NCBI GenBank assembly: GCA_944474755.1
Contig: OX104113.1
Span: 72,663,600-72,727,599, forward strand
From: Limnoperna fortunei
Lineage: Eukaryota; Mollusca; Bivalvia; Mytilida; Modiolidae
DNA length: 64,000 nt
Direction of reading: 5' to 3'
Part shown: piece after piece, positions 60,277 through 64,000 of the stretch
Layout: each line of letters begins with the position of its first letter
Numbering within the stretch: the first letter of the stretch is position 1
Made by a program: the position numbers and the translations under genes
The notes under the pieces: model-generated
Databases searched by the model: none
What the model was told of the DNA's origin: nothing
What the model saw: the letters and a program-made list of their open reading frames with translations, nothing else

Positions 60277-61680
60277 CTTATTTGGCATGGGTGCCATAAA
60301 CAAATTCTATGATGAGGTTTTTTTTATTCTCAACTTCAGCAACAAAAAAACTTGATTTTTTCTTTTGTCATCATAATTAAGAAAATTCTCATGCTGAGCA
60401 AAATATTTTCAATCCAAAATGTTTTATAGCAATGGTTCTGCTTAAAAAATTGAACATTTATTACCATAATTGGTAAAATATGAAAACAACTTGATGGAAA
60501 TTTGGAAAACCAAACGATGGTGTCGTCTGACCATGATGATGCAGGAGCCGCCACCAACACAATATGTCTTGTACCATGATATAAATGCAATGCACCCATT
60601 TAAAAATAAAAATATAAACAATCTGCCACCCAACCAATCCTAATTTCCGTAGTATATAATTTGAGTTTTAAAATTAATTTATAACTTATTACAATATTTT
60701 TATGTAGAACTTAATTATATGGGTTATTAAGAATATTTTATGTTCTAGATTTTAAGTATGTTTTATATAAATCTATGAATCACAAGATATTGGGAAAACC
60801 ACAGTACTTGTTCAGTACAAACAACCTTAAAACATAAAAAAATCAATATCTCACATACTGTTCTGGACAGAAGCCAGACAGTAAAAATGAAGGAAACATT
60901 ATATGTTTACCTGTCCAGGATCAAGGTCACATTTTTAGGGAAACCCCATCAGACATAGAATAATCCAAATCATTAGCAGTGATTGGAACGTTTCCAGACC
61001 CGCCCAGAACACAAACACAGATAACTGTACTGAAACACCCCTCCAAGTCACAATTTACAACACTTTCCATTTTATTGTTGTTTTTGTTTGTCACCTAGTT
61101 GGCAGAATAAAGCAGTAATTGTACACATGTAACAATGGTGGGAAAAGTTATTTATTTGTTCATCCATGATTAGAAAGCATTTGCATTAGGTATTTGTTCT
61201 TACCAAAATTTGACCAATATTTAGAGAAAGAATTGCAGGCTGTCTGTCTGTTTTATTTCAGTTAATTTTGCTTATACATATGTCAGCTACAAGCCCATGT
61301 ATAAAATATTTTACTTATCAAAATTATAACAATGATAATAAATCTGGGATTTAAATTACAGTTAAGTTACATACAGTCATATTTGTCAGAAAATTCTAAG
61401 AGCCACTTGTCCACTATGATTGTGATGTAATTTCAGAGGGTCACAGACCTGGCGAAATAGTTTCAAGTTCTACCTAACATGTGGTCAGACACAATGAAAA
61501 AATCTGACCGAATCCAAGTTTGCCAGACCTATTAATTCTAAATTTTGAACTTTTACACAAGTTTGGTGTTAAGCAGCATTTATAATACTTTTATTATCAT
61601 TATGAAAGGATATTAGATTGATATTTTTGTCAACAGAAAATTTAAAAATACTGCAGAATTTTATTATAAACATCATTCCA
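60277..61680. other. Spacer with no gene recognised
   Basis: On the minus strand near 60900-61075 a stretch of normal composition ends at a good donor (CTGGACAG|GTAAAC), but all three frames contain stops. At most it could be a 5' UTR exon. Confidence 0.35.
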
Positions 61681-61864
61681 ATGTAAACTAGAGTAAAAAA
61701 ACCTGTGAGCAATGCTCACCATTGATACCCCCCCCCCCCCCCCGCTTCACAATTACTTTTAAAATCAGGTGTTCTTAATTATGAAATTGAAACTTTATCT
61801 AGTTAAACGTGAAGGCGAAGTTGCAGATAAAACATGTAACCCTCCCCAATCCCACAAAGAATGG

Positions 61865-62880
61865 CATCCCTTATGTCAATGACAAAGTCCATGTTTTTCT
61901 ATGGGAAACCTCCAATAATATTCTGATCAAAATGTTTAATATCCAGTGCACAATGGCAATATGTGACCAAGATTCTGTGTAAGTTTCAACAAATTCCATT
62001 CAGTGGTGTAGGAGGAGTTGCAAATAAAAGATGGGTATCCCCTTATGTCCATGACAAAGTCCATGCTTTTCTATGGGAAACCCCAAATATCATTCCGATC
62101 AAAATGTTAAATATCTCCTGCACAATGGCACTATGTGACATGGATTCTGTGTAAGTTTCATCAAATTCCATTCAGTGGTGTAGGAGGAGTTGCAAATAAA
62201 AGATGGGTATCCCTTATGTCCATGACAAAGTCAATGTTTTTCTATGGGAAACCCCAAATATCATTCCAATCAAAATGTTTAATATCTAGTGCACAATGGC
62301 AATATGTGACAATATTCTGTTTAAGTTTCATCAAATTCCATTTAGTGGTGTTGGAAGGAGTCGCACATAGGAAATGGGTATCCCTTTATGTCAATGACAG
62401 TCCATGTTTTTCTATAGGAAGCCCCAAATATCATTCCGATCAAAATAATAAATATTTCCTGCACAATGGCACTATGTGACAAAGATTCTGTGTAAGTTTC
62501 AACAAATTCCATTCAGTGGTGTAGGAGGAGTTGCACATAAGAGATGAGGACCCCCTTAGGTCAATGACAATGTCCATGTTTTTCTATGGGAAACCCCAAA
62601 TATCATTCCGATCAAAATGTTTAATATCTCCTGCACAATGGCACTATGTGACAAGGATTCTGTGTAAGTTTCATTAAATTCCATTCAGTGGTGTAGGAGG
62701 AGTTGCACATAAGAGATAGGGACCCCCTTAGGTCAATGACAAAGTCCATGTTTTTCTATGGGTAACCCCAAATATCATTCCGATCGAAATGTTAAATATC
62801 TCCTGCACAATGTGACAAAGATTCTGTGTAAGTTTCATCCAAATTCCATTCAGTGGTGTAGGAGGAGTTGCACATAAGAG
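61865..62880 (+). repeat. ~171-bp tandem array (core of P4), six units
   Basis: gacaaagtccatgtttttct recurs at 61881, 62053, 62223, 62396 (diverged), 62566 and 62738, with a period of 170-173 bases. Each unit also holds aaatatcattccgatcaaaa, gcacaatggcactatgtgac and tccattcagtggtgtaggag. Confidence 0.92.
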
Positions 62881-62930
62881 AAAGTGTAACGGACGGACAG
62901 ACGGACGGACGGACACCATGAACACAATAT

Positions 62931-62970
62931 ACCCCCCCCCCCCCCCCCCCCCCGCTTTTCAAGCGGGGGG
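62931..62970. repeat. C-homopolymer hairpin at the end of P4
   Basis: A run of about 23 C followed by gcttttcaagc and six G folds into a GC-only stem. A second C run (about 16) is at 61728-61743. Confidence 0.85.
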
Positions 62971-62974
62971 TATA

Positions 62975-63428
62975 AAAAGTTAGGAAACAATCTTTGTTTA
63001 AACCAGAAAAACTGGAAATGGAACTCCACATGTGTTAGGCAGTTTTCTACTTTCGGAATCAAAAACAGACATCAAATTGTCTGACCAAAAGTGAAAAATA
63101 TCTGACTTGCCGACATATTGATAAATGTTGCCATGTATGTGGTCATAATCATCAGATGGTCTGTAGAGTATGTCACAGATTGGTTATAGTAACAAAATGT
63201 TATTAGCAGCTTCTGTGAATACAAATTTAAATAATATATCATATATTGTTTCTAGAGGTCACTTTATTGGGTCCTCTATATCATGACATTTTAGGCAGGT
63301 TCAGGACTAAAATGTTAACACAATTTTGGGCCATGACACACAAGCACATACATTTCTGCTCCTAAATTTAAAAAAGTTGAAATGACATTAACAATGAAAT
63401 ATAAAAGTATTTCAAACAAAAATTATAA
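62975..63428. other. Spacer, nothing recognised
   Basis: No gene or repeat recognised between elements P4 and P5. Confidence 0.4.
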
Positions 63429-64000
63429 GAGGTCCATGGGCCATAAGTCTCAACTGACTCACACTGGTACATACAGTGGGCCTGATTGTTACATTTATTT
63501 TATTCCATAATTACATCTTTGAAATGATGAACTATCAACAAATATTTTGTGTAGCCTTTGAAGCAATTTGAGATCTTCAGAGGTGTTTAATATTTATTCT
63601 ATACTGTAGTTTACATTACCAAATCAATATATTTGTGTTTCATTATTTCATCTTTAAATAAGGAACAGCCCTTGAAAAACATGTTATTCTTCCTTTAAAA
63701 CACAGTTGAAATGCAAAAAACTTTGGTTGAAATTAACCCAATAGTTCCTGAGAACAAGATTTTTTTTATTTTTGGTGTCATATAACTAACAATTTCTTAA
63801 TTATCTCCACTCAAAACAGGACCATGCCCTTTAGTTGAACAACTTATCCAAGGATACTATGTGCCAAGTACTTGAGAAGAAGATTTTTAAATTTGATATC
63901 ATATTTTAGCAATTTCTTAATAATTTCCCCTTTGTAGAGGGCATAATGGCCATTTAGTGAAACAAACTAGAGTTTTATTCACCCAAGGTTGTTTTGGGCT
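63429..64000 (+). mobile_element. Pearl-like element P5, cut by the window edge
   Basis: The left end agaggtccatgggccataag resembles the other left ends. Inside, caatttcttaattatctcca near 63790 and caatttcttaataatttccc near 63910 start two diverged units about 120 bases apart, each with accatgccctttagttga-like text. The right end lies outside the window. Confidence 0.5.

Larger units (their letters stand above)
61688..62974 (+). mobile_element. Pearl-like (Helitron-type) element P4
   Basis: It starts ctagagtaaaaaaacctgtg then agcaatgctcacc, followed by a poly-C tract. It holds a 171-bp core array and an acggacggacagacggacgg microsatellite (62889-62914), and ends with a long C-tract hairpin (ccccccgctt-ttc-aagcgggggg). 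The C-tract plus gctt also occurs near the left end. Confidence 0.75.

Noticed and set aside
60900..61075. Candidate FNDC3 5' coding exon ending at CTGGACAG|GTAAAC (minus strand)
   Set aside because: Stops occur in all three frames before the donor, so it cannot be a coding exon as read. A 5' UTR exon remains possible.

Overview
The window is animal nuclear DNA: about two-thirds A+T, split genes with GT-AG introns, LINE and tRNA-SINE debris, and many short foldback elements. Several repeats look like bivalve pearl-type (Helitron-like) elements: a core of ~58-171 bp tandem units followed by an ACGG-like microsatellite and a terminal hairpin. My best guess is a bivalve mollusc, perhaps a mytilid mussel. 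This rests on repeat style and protein similarity recalled from memory, not on a database search.

Left part (1-8 kb): two decayed LINE elements on the + strand. Both keep recognisable zinc-knuckle ORF1, endonuclease and reverse-transcriptase motifs but are full of stops. The second is interrupted by an insertion of about 0.94 kb. SINE/tRNA fragments lie between them. Middle left (8.5-25 kb): a locally duplicated segment. It holds one intact, apparently intronless rhodopsin-like GPCR gene (20608-21966, +) and a degenerate paralogue (about 10.44-13.24 kb) that is frameshifted and split by a 1.2 kb insertion. A third remnant, of the 5' flank only, lies near 25.0 kb. Other blocks are duplicated too (8.56/19.09 kb and 14.69/17.43 kb). 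Region 26-30 kb: a 52-bp satellite, a CGAA microsatellite, a foldback element with CAACTCGTACC units, and a pearl-like element.

Right part (35.7-55.1 kb, minus strand): the 3' part of an FNDC3 (FNDC3A/B-type) gene, reconstructed as 20 coding exons with consistent phases. They encode 946 residues: a short coiled-coil linker, nine fibronectin type III domains and a C-terminal membrane anchor. The N-terminal proline-rich region of the family was not found and probably lies beyond the right edge or in exons I could not recognise. The introns are colonised by several structurally clear non-autonomous elements. Two intron/exon boundaries of this gene lie in tandem duplications: a 54-bp triplication across a donor, and about five copies of a segment spanning an acceptor. 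From 55.1 kb to the end I see only repeats, including a six-unit 171-bp array, and one speculative alternative first exon.

The only clearly functional protein genes are the GPCR and FNDC3. They show no functional link.
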